Source: Rickettsiales bacterium
GTDB taxonomy: Bacteria; Pseudomonadota; Alphaproteobacteria; Methylaequorales; Methylaequoraceae
Length of the DNA stretch: 11,892 nucleotides
Direction: 5' to 3'
Assembly (NCBI GenBank): GCA_002711625.1
Contig: PARR01000015.1
Coordinates: 26,783 to 38,674, forward strand
The notes under the pieces are model-generated. The model saw only the letters and a program-made list of their open reading frames with translations. It made no database searches and was not told the DNA's origin. Made by a program: the position numbers and the translations under genes. Shown here piece by piece: positions 1 to 7,970 of the stretch (positions are counted from its first letter, which is position 1; every line of letters begins with the position of its first letter).

Positions 1-1
1 G

Positions 2-424
2 AAAGGAGACAATTGGATAAAAGTAAAGAATTTTGACGAATCTATTAAGTATTTGAAAGGTAAACCGAAAAATGTTTTTTTGGCAATAGGGAAGAAAAAT
101 CTACATATTTATAAAAAATGTCCACAAAATTTTTATCTTTTGCGTGTTATAAATAAGCAAAATATCGATAATTTTTTTCCAAATCAGGAGTACATAACAT
201 ATGATGCACTATACAATGTAGAAGAAGAAATTAAAATTCTTAAGAATTATAAAATTGAAATTATTGTTTCAAAAAACTCTGGAGGAGAGCTTGCATACGG
301 TAAAATTGTTGCGGCTCGAGAATTAAAAATCCCCGTGATAATTATTGCTAGACCCAAAAGTTTAACACTAAAAAAGGTTTATGATTTAGAGTCTGTTTTG
401 AAATGGCTGGATTCTAATGAGTAA
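2..424 (+). CDS. cobK: Precorrin-6A reductase CobK, C-terminal part (cut by left edge)
   Basis: CobK is the NADPH-dependent reductase that converts precorrin-6A to precorrin-6B in corrin ring synthesis. The reading frame is open from base 2, so the gene begins outside the window. A TTG at 53 is not the start, because the codons before it (DNWIKV, then the VFLAIG stretch) match the usual CobK middle region. The visible 140 residues hold the C-terminal Rossmann half, with the typical VSKNSGG motif followed by a GKIVAAREL helix and a PVIIIARP strand. The gene runs opposite to the rest of the cob cluster, and its last 46 bases overlap the 3' end of cobJ tail to tail. The N-terminal half cannot be judged here. 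Family assignment is by motif recognition only, but the fit and the context agree well. Confidence 0.9.
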   Translation, partial: KGDNWIKVKNFDESIKYLKGKPKNVFLAIGKKNLHIYKKCPQNFYLLRVINKQNIDNFFPNQEYITYDALYNVEEEIKILKNYKIEIIVSKNSGGELAYGKIVAARELKIPVIIIARPKSLTLKKVYDLESVLKWLDSNE

Positions 425-1161
425 GTTCTTGGCGTATAAAAAAAAGTTTTATTTTTCTTTATTACTCTTGAAAGGTTTGAACCTATTACAACTAAGGTAT
501 TCATATCTGCCATTGTGTAACAAGCTGAACTTAATTTAACAATTTTTAAGTCCTCATTTTTTTTATAAACTGACTTGGCGAAAAGAACAAATTTATCACA
601 AACACTATATTTCTTAAATATATCTAAAGCTTTTTTAAAGGTGTTAGGTCTAGTCTTAGATCTTGGGTTAAAAAAAACAACTACAAAGTCCGATTTGATT
701 GCAGAAATTATTCTTTTTTTTAAAATTTTCCACGGTTTAAGATTGTCGCTTAAATTAATTACACAAAAATCGTGCCCTAAAGGTGCTCCCACTCTTGATG
801 ATGCAGCTAACATTGAACTTATCCCTGGTAAAACATTGATTTCTATATCTTCTATATTTTTACTGGTTTTTTCTACAAATTCAAAAAATGCAGATGACAT
901 TGCGAAAATACCAGGATCACCAGATGAAATAATAACTACATTTTTTCCTTCTAAAGCTAAATCGATAGCAAGTTTTGCTCTTGAAACTTCATATTTATTA
1001 TCGCTTGAATGAATTCTTAAATTTTCTCTTTTGTCAATTCTATTGGTATATTTGTAATACCCAACTATATCACTTGCTTTTTCTATTGCTTTGCTAACTT
1101 CAGGAGAAATCAGATTTTTAGAGCCTGGGCCTAAACCAACTATCGTCACACTTCCTATCAT
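379..1161 (-). CDS. cobJ: Precorrin-3B C17-methyltransferase CobJ
   Basis: CobJ uses S-adenosylmethionine to methylate C17 of precorrin-3B and drives ring contraction to precorrin-4. The 260-residue protein is close to family length. Visible signatures are GLGPG at 9-13 (SAM fold N terminus), SSGDPGIFAM around 79-88, PGISSM near 112, GAPLGHDF at 125-132, LSDNLKPW at 137-144, NPRSKTRP at 165-172 and the terminal YTPR at 242-245. It starts in a 4-base ATGA overlap with cobI, so translation is probably coupled, and it is the last leftward gene of the operon. About 13 residues after the usual YTPRxY ending are encoded in DNA that is also the sense-opposite 3' end of cobK. This suggests the tail grew into the convergent gene. 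No terminator is seen between the two genes. Confidence 0.97.
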   Translation of the reverse strand: MIGSVTIVGLGPGSKNLISPEVSKAIEKASDIVGYYKYTNRIDKRENLRIHSSDNKYEVSRAKLAIDLALEGKNVVIISSGDPGIFAMSSAFFEFVEKTSKNIEDIEINVLPGISSMLAASSRVGAPLGHDFCVINLSDNLKPWKILKKRIISAIKSDFVVVFFNPRSKTRPNTFKKALDIFKKYSVCDKFVLFAKSVYKKNEDLKIVKLSSACYTMADMNTLVVIGSNLSRVIKKNKTFFYTPRTYSLESSHFKTDSKS

Positions 1162-1886
1162 ATCACTTCAATTGTTTTTTTTAGTAATATAATCGAAAAA
1201 TAAGGTACTGTTTTAACATCAATTTCATTAAGTTTATAAATTTTTTCTTTTCTAGTTGTTGCGTCAGAAATAAGATATGCCTTATCTAAAAGATTTTCAT
1301 CTTTAAATACTCTGAAAATTTTCTTAAAATTTTTACCAATTTTCATGATTACTAAAACATCAGATTTCTTGATTTGTGATTTAAGTTTTTTTTCGTTAAG
1401 TGTACCCATAAGGATGGTCATAATTTCATTACCTGAAACCATTGGAATTCTTGTAGCTGACCATGCTCCAGACATTCCTGTCACACCAGGTATAATTTCA
1501 ATCTCAAAACGTTCTTTTAATCTCTCAAAAATATGAATAAAAGAGCCATAAAAAAAAGGATCTCCTTCACAGAGGAGGCAAATATTAATGGATTTTTCCA
1601 AAATATTATCCATTTTAACAACGCATTCTTCGTAAAATTTTTTAAGTGCATCCTTGTATTCTTTTTTCTTATAGTCAATTTCTGTAGTAACTGGAAATTC
1701 TAAAGCAATTTTATGTGCATCATTTCTTATAATATCTTCGACAATGTTTAGGGCTCTACTATCGCTATTTTTTTTCTTAAAAAAAAAGATATAATGTGAT
1801 GATTTAATAATGTTTGCAGACTTTAAAGTTATAAGTTCTGGATCACCAGGCCCTAGTCCAATTCCATATATTTTTCCTTTCTTCAT
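1158..1886 (-). CDS. cobI: Precorrin-2 C20-methyltransferase CobI
   Basis: CobI is the SAM-dependent methyltransferase that adds a methyl at C20 of precorrin-2 to give precorrin-3A. The protein is 242 residues, normal for the family. The tetrapyrrole methylase fold is marked by GLGPGDPEL at 10-18, CEGDPFFYGSF at 106-116, PGVTGM at 133-138 and MKIGKN at 181-186. The CEGDPFFYGS block is characteristic of CobI/CbiL rather than the related CobJ or CobM. Both ends overlap neighbours by 4 bases as ATGA, with cobH upstream and cobJ downstream. A purine-rich GAGAAAG lies just before the ATG and may act as a weak ribosome site. Codons are strongly AAA-rich (a KKK run near 37). In this gene order and with CobG present, the cobalt-free aerobic substrate is expected. 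Confidence 0.95.
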   Translation of the reverse strand: MKKGKIYGIGLGPGDPELITLKSANIIKSSHYIFFFKKKNSDSRALNIVEDIIRNDAHKIALEFPVTTEIDYKKKEYKDALKKFYEECVVKMDNILEKSINICLLCEGDPFFYGSFIHIFERLKERFEIEIIPGVTGMSGAWSATRIPMVSGNEIMTILMGTLNEKKLKSQIKKSDVLVIMKIGKNFKKIFRVFKDENLLDKAYLISDATTRKEKIYKLNEIDVKTVPYFSIILLKKTIEVI

Positions 1887-2521
1887 TCTTTCTCAGACAA
1901 GATTGCGTTTACTGCAGCTACTGTCATTGCACTTCCGCCTAATCTTCCTTCAATTATGCAAGATTCTATTTGATTATTATTGATAAAAAGATCCTGTTTA
2001 CTTTCCATTGCTCCAACAAATCCTACAGGAAAGCCAATAATTGCCTCCGGTTTAGGTAGTTTTTTTTTATTTAACAATTCTAGCAAATGAAATAAACAAG
2101 TAGGCGCATTTCCAATAGCCACAAGTGCTCCCTTTATATATGGTCCCCACAATTCTGCCGCAGCTGCTGTTCTTGTATTACCAATTTGTTTTGATATAGA
2201 AAGAACCTCGTCTTCATTTAGTGTGCAGATAATTGAATTATTTGTCGGCAATCTACTTTTTGTTATGCCATATTTTACCATATTGGTATCACATATTATA
2301 TTTCCTCCAGATCTAACAGCAGCCTTGGCTTTTTTTACAAAGTTTTTGGAGAACTTGACTTTTGGGCTAATAGACGTTGAACCAGATGCGTGAATCATTC
2401 TAACAACTATTTTTTCTTCTTCCTTCGAAAAAGTATCAAGATTTGCTTCAGACCTTATAATTGCAAACGATTTTTTATAAATTTCGTCGCCGTTTTTTTC
2501 ATATTTAAAATTCATAATCAT
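1883..2521 (-). CDS. cobH: Precorrin-8X methylmutase CobH
   Basis: CobH moves the methyl group from C11 to C12 of precorrin-8X, giving hydrogenobyrinic acid. The 212-residue protein has the normal length. The catalytic histidine is H44 in RMIHASG. Other family blocks are the CDTNMV-type segment, ITKSRLP, GNTRTAAAAELW, VAIGNAPT, GFPVGFVGAMESK and the terminal GRLGGSAMT. All are found in order and uninterrupted. The ATG at 2521 overlaps the cobG stop as ATGA and is preferred. A second in-frame ATG two codons later is possible but would break the coupling geometry. The stop overlaps the cobI start in the same way. Nothing unusual is seen in the protein. Confidence 0.97.
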   Translation of the reverse strand: MIMNFKYEKNGDEIYKKSFAIIRSEANLDTFSKEEEKIVVRMIHASGSTSISPKVKFSKNFVKKAKAAVRSGGNIICDTNMVKYGITKSRLPTNNSIICTLNEDEVLSISKQIGNTRTAAAAELWGPYIKGALVAIGNAPTCLFHLLELLNKKKLPKPEAIIGFPVGFVGAMESKQDLFINNNQIESCIIEGRLGGSAMTVAAVNAILSEKE

Positions 2522-3639
2522 TCTATATCATTAAAAAATTTCTTAGAAAAATCATTATAGTTTTTATTAGTGGTCTTGTTTTCTTGACATCTAAAATCAC
2601 GAAAACTTACAAAGTTTTTTCTACCAGATAATAATATTTGTGTGTCTTTAGTAATTCCACAATTTTTTTCACAACCTGCAATGTGAACTTTAAGTTTAGT
2701 TTTTTTTTTTATTTTATTTGCTAACTCGTAAGTATCAATAAATGAGCTAGAACAATAGTTTTTTCCAGAACATGCGCTTAAATTTAGAAAAGGATCATCT
2801 TCATTACAGATGAAATTTTTATCAGTGTGATTGTTAACTTGTTCTAGTAAGACCATTTTAAATGGTGTTATTCTTACTTTTGGTGATAGACTCTTTAACA
2901 ATAACCTTTTTAAATCTTTCGCTAAAAATCTTCCCAACTTAATCCCAAATACTTGTCCTATCTTATAATTGCCAGGAAGAACGTTGTAACTTTTTGAAAT
3001 AGGTTTATTTAAGCACCAATCATGGGGAAGTTTCTTAGTTTTCAAAAGTTCTGACATTCTATTAATATTTTTTTCTTTATTATTAATAAACCATTCAATC
3101 ATTTTTGGAACAAAACTTGTTATTTGATTAATATTTAAGGCTTTTCCTCTATCTGATCCATCGGCCCTTACTAAAATTTTATTATTATCACTTTTTTCGA
3201 ACCTTATATCTCCAGAAATATTTTTTAAACATGAAGTGTTACCGAGATCTATTACAAAACCAAACTTTTCAGGTAAATTACTTAAATTATATTTAATTAA
3301 TAATTTATAAATTCTAAAATTTTCATCTCTATAGTTCCAAAAGGGATTAATTATGATGTTTGAATTGTTATCAATTTCATGCCCAATACTTTTCATATTT
3401 AATATATCTTTTTCAATTTTTTTAAAATTAAATTTATTGATTCCTCTTATTTGTAAAGAACTTCTGGTTGTTACTTCCATTATACCAGAGCCATATTTTT
3501 CAGACAAATCACATAAATATATCATATCATCAGAATTCAAAGAGTTCATGTAAGGACGTAGCCTAACTAATATACCATCTTCTGAAAAAACCGGTTTTTT
3601 TAATGAAGGACAAAATCCTCTAGTATTTTTGCTTTTCAT
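2518..3639 (-). CDS. cobG: Precorrin-3B synthase CobG
   Basis: CobG is the oxygen-dependent monooxygenase that hydroxylates precorrin-3A to precorrin-3B, preparing ring contraction. It is the marker of the aerobic B12 route. The 373-residue protein resembles a nitrite/sulfite reductase hemoprotein-like half repeat. It has RGFCPSL at 7-13, a RLRP segment near 26, TTRSSLQIRG at 57-66, and four cysteines for a [4Fe-4S] cluster: C290 and C296 (C-x5-C), then C323 and C327 (C-x3-C, in AGCEKNCG). The length is at the short end of the family. It follows cobN by only 4 bases and overlaps cobH by 4. An 11-A run on the coding strand (2700-2710) encodes part of IKKKT and stays in frame. No clear Shine-Dalgarno precedes the ATG. 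Confidence 0.95.
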   Translation of the reverse strand: MKSKNTRGFCPSLKKPVFSEDGILVRLRPYMNSLNSDDMIYLCDLSEKYGSGIMEVTTRSSLQIRGINKFNFKKIEKDILNMKSIGHEIDNNSNIIINPFWNYRDENFRIYKLLIKYNLSNLPEKFGFVIDLGNTSCLKNISGDIRFEKSDNNKILVRADGSDRGKALNINQITSFVPKMIEWFINNKEKNINRMSELLKTKKLPHDWCLNKPISKSYNVLPGNYKIGQVFGIKLGRFLAKDLKRLLLKSLSPKVRITPFKMVLLEQVNNHTDKNFICNEDDPFLNLSACSGKNYCSSSFIDTYELANKIKKKTKLKVHIAGCEKNCGITKDTQILLSGRKNFVSFRDFRCQENKTTNKNYNDFSKKFFNDIE

Positions 3640-3643
3640 CTAA

Positions 3644-5749
3644 CTAATATAGTTTTTCAATAATTGAATTTCTTTTTGTTACCCATAGTCCAGATTCAAA
3701 AATTTTTTTAAAATTTTCTTTCATTGATATTAATGCTTCTGGATTATGTTCACTCATGAAATTTGTAACTTCTTCATCATTCAACGTAGCTTCAAAGAAC
3801 ATATCTAATAAATTATGAGATATTTTGTCTGTTAAGTGTGCATATAAACAAATATTATCAAATGTATTAGCTATTTCCGCAGCACCTCTATATTTATGTT
3901 TAAACATGCTCTTTATCCAGTTCGTATTAGATGCTCTAGAATAAATAATTTTTGCTAATTCCTCTCTTAAACTATATATTTGTGGGTTTTCTTGATCTGT
4001 ACTATCAATATTGTATGAACTACATTTTCCTCCTAAAAATGATTTAGCAGCTAAAAATCCACCTTGATGTTTGGCATAATCTGCAGACAATAATATATCA
4101 GTTTCTTGTAAGTCTTTAATGTGTGCATACGAAGCAACTTCCTTAACTCTTTCTTCAATTCCTCGTCTGTTATAAAAGGTTGTGTCTCCTTCTATGACCC
4201 AAGAACTTGACTCAATCCAAGCATCTCCACATTTTTTTTTTTCAATTTTTGAAAATTCCTTAATATTAGAATTGATATTAACACCAAAACTATAAGGCTT
4301 AGGCCCAAAAACTCTATAAATATTTTGATTTTTTATGAATGGATTATCCTCTTCATCCTCATATCGTTCAGACAAAAGACCAATGGCTTGATTATAAAGT
4401 TTTGTTAAAGATGAAAAAGTATCTCTAAAAAGACCAGAAACTCTCAGTGTAACATCAACCCTTGGTCTACCAAGTTCTGCTAACGTAAGAATTTCAATAC
4501 CGTCAACCCTGTCTGATCCATCTTTCCAAACTGGTTTGACGCCTAGCAGATAAAGTGCCATTGAAAACTCTTCACCAGCAGTTCTTAGTGTGGCAGACCC
4601 CCATAAGTCTATCAAAGTTTTTTTCAAATGTTCACCACTATCCTGTGAATATTTCTTTAGAAATTCGGATGCAATTTTACATCCATGCTCATATGCTACC
4701 TTGGAGGGAATTGAAAGTGGGTCATTTGAATAAAGGTTTCTTCCGGATGGTAGAACATCTAGTCTTCCTCGAAACGGAGAGCCTGATGGGCCTGATTCTA
4801 ATCTGTATCCACTTATACTTTTAATTAAGTTTTCTTTTTCTTTTTTTATTGATTCTTTAATATCAAACGAATATTTTTTTTTTTGGACTCTTCCGTATAT
4901 ATGTAAACCATCACCAAACTGAGAATCCTTTACACCACAGACGAATTTATCTATTTTCGCTAAAACTGTATTGGTATCATCACTTTCAAGTAAACCCAGA
5001 TCACTTGCCAGACCTAAACTTTTTGCTTCCTCCTTGATTTTTAATTTTAATCTGTCTTTTCTCAAAGGATCTAAACCTTCTGCATTAGAAAATTCATCTA
5101 GCAAAGATTCTATTGTAGAAAATCTTTTGATTTTTTTCACTTTCCTGAGTGCTGGAGGCATATGCCCTATCGTTATAGCATTTATCCTTCTCTTTGCTTG
5201 AGCAGACTCACCAGGATCATTAATAATAAATGGGTAAATAATTGGTTTGCAGTTGGTAAGTATTTCAGGCCAACATTCATTGGATAATCCAACTGACTTT
5301 CCTGGCAACCATTCTAGGGTTCCGTGAGCACCGACATGCAAAATTAAATCTGTTTTATATTCATTGTTTAACCAAAGATAAAAAGCTATGTAACTGTGTA
5401 TAGGAACCAGCTCCAAATCATGGTATTGATCTTCTCTACTTGCAAAATCTCCTCTTTCAGGTTGAAGAGCAATCAAGCAATTTTTAAAAAAAAATGCTTT
5501 AAATATGAATTTTCCGTTTTTGAAATTAATGTCTTTTTCTGGGTTACCCCATAATCTGTTTACTTTATCAAATTGTTTTTTATTTAATTTAGAAACATAC
5601 TTTTTATATTTTTCAATCGATAGATAAATTGTTTTTTTATTAAACTCTTTTATAAAATCAATTTTATTTTTACTTCTGTAAATTTTAAGATCTTTTAGAA
5701 TTGCTTCAACGGATTCAAATACATCTAAGCCAACAGCATGACCCATCAA
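3644..5749 (-). CDS. cobN: Cobaltochelatase large subunit CobN, C-terminal portion (separate frame)
   Basis: This frame carries about two thirds of CobN, the ATP-dependent cobalt-inserting subunit that works with CobS and CobT on hydrogenobyrinic acid a,c-diamide. The hallmark HGTLEWLPGK lies at residues 142-151. A block with SATLRTAGEE, a GRPRVDVTLR stretch and ADYAKHQGGF follow, as in CobN/BchH-type chelatases. The nominal start is TTG at 5749, with ATG as the next codon. However, codons immediately upstream in the same frame (ISFILSTYPGKPW) are also good CobN sequence, so this is not a natural N terminus. It is the continuation of the frame at 5715-6929. Joined at the 11-A run, the whole protein would be about 1094 residues, normal to slightly short for CobN. 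The TAG stop is 4 bases before cobG. Confidence 0.93.
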   Translation of the reverse strand: MMGHAVGLDVFESVEAILKDLKIYRSKNKIDFIKEFNKKTIYLSIEKYKKYVSKLNKKQFDKVNRLWGNPEKDINFKNGKFIFKAFFFKNCLIALQPERGDFASREDQYHDLELVPIHSYIAFYLWLNNEYKTDLILHVGAHGTLEWLPGKSVGLSNECWPEILTNCKPIIYPFIINDPGESAQAKRRINAITIGHMPPALRKVKKIKRFSTIESLLDEFSNAEGLDPLRKDRLKLKIKEEAKSLGLASDLGLLESDDTNTVLAKIDKFVCGVKDSQFGDGLHIYGRVQKKKYSFDIKESIKKEKENLIKSISGYRLESGPSGSPFRGRLDVLPSGRNLYSNDPLSIPSKVAYEHGCKIASEFLKKYSQDSGEHLKKTLIDLWGSATLRTAGEEFSMALYLLGVKPVWKDGSDRVDGIEILTLAELGRPRVDVTLRVSGLFRDTFSSLTKLYNQAIGLLSERYEDEEDNPFIKNQNIYRVFGPKPYSFGVNINSNIKEFSKIEKKKCGDAWIESSSWVIEGDTTFYNRRGIEERVKEVASYAHIKDLQETDILLSADYAKHQGGFLAAKSFLGGKCSSYNIDSTDQENPQIYSLREELAKIIYSRASNTNWIKSMFKHKYRGAAEIANTFDNICLYAHLTDKISHNLLDMFFEATLNDEEVTNFMSEHNPEALISMKENFKKIFESGLWVTKRNSIIEKLY

Positions 5750-6929
5750 CCATGGTTTTCCTGGATAAGTCGATAAAATAAACGAAATTTTTTTTTTTAC
5801 TATTATGTATCTTTTGTAATCTTACCCATCCACTAATTTTTTTTACAATTGAGACTATTCTTTCTTTGTCTGCCATATGTTTAATTTGACTAAACTCTAA
5901 AAGTTTATCCTTCTTATATTTTTTTTTAAAGGAAGCAATGCCAGCAAAAATCCTGCCATCGATTTCTGGTAAAGCAACATGCATAACCATATCTGTAGGG
6001 GATAACCCCTTATTTCCTCTTTTCCAAAGACTTTTCTTATTTGTTGAAAGAGATATTTGAAAAACAGGAACATTTCCAATATCTAATGGAGAAGAACCAT
6101 CAGTTCCTTTACATGAGAATGAAGTTGCGTTTATGATTGCAGATGGTTTTATTTTCCTAATTACATTTTTAATCCATTTTGCGCTTTCTGGTTCTTTTAG
6201 AGACGGTACAAAACATGAGATAACAAAAAAATCATTGTTTTGCAGTTCATTTTTTAAATATTTTATTGGATTCAAATCATCAGAAGTTATGAATGATTTG
6301 TAAAAAACAATTAAGACAGTTGACTTATCCATTGCTTTCAATTTGGTAAATTTATATGTTGTCCCTTCCTCTGCAGACCAATATCCAAATTTAGGTATAG
6401 ATTTATCTCCTTCTACTGTAGAAGAATATATGCCAGCTGTAATTGCAATTTGTGATAAAGCAGAATGTGCTGCGATTGTACCACCTGTGTCACAAAGATC
6501 ATTAAGAATTTTTAATGTAGAATGAGGAATATTTGAATATCCAGATAAATTTTTGTCATCTCTACCATCAGCAGGTAAAACGGCTAATGCTATATTTTTT
6601 TTTTGCGCAATAGACTTAACCTGATTAAGGCCATATTCCCAGTAGGAAACGCCGCCAATTAATCTTATTATTACTGCCTTTGATTTAGATAAAGTTTTTT
6701 CTATATATGTATCAACAGAAAGTGGGTGTTTAAGCGTTTGTAAATTTGCTAATCTAAGACTAGGAAAATTTCCTTTAGAATGTTTGTATGCTCTTTTCCA
6801 ACCTGATACGAAGGCATTTAAATCGCTATCTGAGAACGAGAGAAATATTATATCGGATGGAGTTTGATCTAAATCTATTGGAGTTTCAGATTCATCTATA
6901 CTTTGTTTGTCTCTGAAAATTATATGCAT
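5715..6929 (-). CDS. cobN: Cobaltochelatase large subunit CobN, N-terminal portion (frameshifted end)
   Basis: This is the true N terminus of CobN. The opening MHIIFRDKQSIDE, then DLDQTPSDI and LSFSDSDLNAF, match the family start closely. Later blocks include RLIGGVSYWEYG, ADGRDD, and ALPEIDGRIFAG near the end. Homology runs to about residue 380 (IHNSKKK). The last 24 residues, including SCCWLRC, do not look like CobN and are read in the wrong frame before a TGA at 5715. The proper frame resumes at the 11-A run at 5788-5798. The ATG follows the cobW TAA directly with no spacer and no clear ribosome site, so it probably depends on coupling with cobW. Alone, this 404-residue product would lack the HGTLEWLPG core. 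A natural two-chain CobN cannot be excluded. Confidence 0.93.
   Translation of the reverse strand: MHIIFRDKQSIDESETPIDLDQTPSDIIFLSFSDSDLNAFVSGWKRAYKHSKGNFPSLRLANLQTLKHPLSVDTYIEKTLSKSKAVIIRLIGGVSYWEYGLNQVKSIAQKKNIALAVLPADGRDDKNLSGYSNIPHSTLKILNDLCDTGGTIAAHSALSQIAITAGIYSSTVEGDKSIPKFGYWSAEEGTTYKFTKLKAMDKSTVLIVFYKSFITSDDLNPIKYLKNELQNNDFFVISCFVPSLKEPESAKWIKNVIRKIKPSAIINATSFSCKGTDGSSPLDIGNVPVFQISLSTNKKSLWKRGNKGLSPTDMVMHVALPEIDGRIFAGIASFKKKYKKDKLLEFSQIKHMADKERIVSIVKKISGWVRLQKIHNSKKKNFVYFIDLSRKTMVDGSCCWLRCI
5788..5798 (-). other. Frame-switch site in cobN: run of 11 A on the coding strand
   Basis: The coding strand reads AGT, eleven A, then TTTCG. Frame 0 gives S-K-K-K-N-F and terminates 24 codons later. 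Removing one A, or skipping one base (+1), gives K-K-K-I-S-F-I-L-S-T-Y-P and restores CobN homology through to the end. The switch is therefore placed at the homopolymer. Possible explanations are a homopolymer sequencing error, a recent indel, or transcript slippage that makes some 10-A mRNA. Confidence 0.9.
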
Positions 6930-7970
6930 TTACGTTTTAAAAAAATTATTAATTTCATTTTGCTTAAGAATATTACTCTGAGTAATAAAAACCAACCTAC
7001 TTCTTTTAACGTCTCCCTTTTCCCACATCTTATCATATTGAGTTCTTAGTCTTGAACCAACAGCTTGAATTAAAAATCTCATTGGTTTATCTTTTATTAC
7101 GACATGACCTTTTACTCGCAAAATACTGTAATTATTGATAAATTCTTGTACTTTCTGTACAAAAAAAACTTCATCTTCAACAGTACCAATGTCTAAAACA
7201 AAATTTTCAAAGTCTTCGTGGTCATGATGATCCGATTGATTATCATGATGTGACCTTCTATGTTGCAGATCCTTTTCAGATTCTAATCCCAAGTCTAAAA
7301 TAATAGATGTATCGACTCCTCCATTCTTATTTTCTATGATCGGAATATTTCTTTTTGAAATTTTATTGATATAATTCTTGGCGGTCCTTAATTGGGTATT
7401 ATTAACTAAATCTGTTTTTGTCAAAAGTATAACGTCAGCGCAATTGATTTGATCTTCAAAAACCTCAGATAAAGGTGTATCATGTTCTACATTATCGTCC
7501 GCTAATCTTTGCGATTCTACTGCCTCTACTGATGGTGCGAATCGCATTGTACTTATTGCTTCTGCGTCTGATAACGTAATTACTCCATCAACTGTTATTT
7601 TTGATGAAATATCCGGCCAATTAAACGCTTGTAAAAGAGGTTTGGGTAAAGCTAGCCCGGATGTTTCAATAATTATTTGACTGGGTTGAGGAACAATATT
7701 TAACAAAGTTGTAACAGTCGGAATAAAATCATCAGCCACAGTACAACAAATACAACCATTGGATAATTCGATAATATTATCTGCTGGGCAATTTGGTATT
7801 GCACAAGATTTTAAAATATTACCGTCTACCCCAATATCACCAAACTCATTGACTATAATCGCAATATTTTTACTTACATTCTTTTCAATTACATTTTTAA
7901 TTAAGGTAGTTTTTCCCGTACCTAAAAAACCGGTTATTATCGTCACAGGAATCTTACTAATTTCAATCAT
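6930..7970 (-). CDS. cobW: CobW-type GTPase, probable cobalt chaperone
   Basis: CobW proteins are G3E-family P-loop GTPases that bind metal and are thought to deliver cobalt for B12 synthesis, next to the CobNST chelatase. The 346-residue protein shows a Walker A motif GFLGTGKT at 14-21, a metal-binding CxCC at 73-76 (GCICC), an IETSG switch segment at 101-105 and TKTD at 184-187 as the guanine-specificity loop. A histidine/aspartate-rich linker at 237-251 (HHD, DHHDHED) fits metal binding. The C-terminal domain follows from about 255. Extra cysteines at 56 and 61 flank a CAIPNC segment. The gene is first in the operon and follows a cobalamin riboswitch. Its ATG overlaps the stop of a short leader frame as ATGA and has no clear Shine-Dalgarno. 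Its stop abuts the cobN ATG directly. Confidence 0.95.
   Translation of the reverse strand: MIEISKIPVTIITGFLGTGKTTLIKNVIEKNVSKNIAIIVNEFGDIGVDGNILKSCAIPNCPADNIIELSNGCICCTVADDFIPTVTTLLNIVPQPSQIIIETSGLALPKPLLQAFNWPDISSKITVDGVITLSDAEAISTMRFAPSVEAVESQRLADDNVEHDTPLSEVFEDQINCADVILLTKTDLVNNTQLRTAKNYINKISKRNIPIIENKNGGVDTSIILDLGLESEKDLQHRRSHHDNQSDHHDHEDFENFVLDIGTVEDEVFFVQKVQEFINNYSILRVKGHVVIKDKPMRFLIQAVGSRLRTQYDKMWEKGDVKRSRLVFITQSNILKQNEINNFFKT

Noticed and set aside
53..424. TTG at 53 as the start of a small cobK-like gene
   Set aside because: Codons upstream to the window edge are open and match CobK, so the gene is simply cut by the window.
575..1012. A 145-codon open frame on the plus strand inside cobJ
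   Set aside because: It lies wholly antisense to a well-conserved gene, resembles no family, and is a by-product of the cobJ codon pattern. Similar antisense frames inside cobI, cobG, cobN and cobW were rejected for the same reason.
5715..5787. The C-terminal tail with SCCWLRC of the cobN N-terminal frame as a metal-binding motif
   Set aside because: These residues are read out of frame. The alternative frame over the same bases gives conserved CobN sequence.
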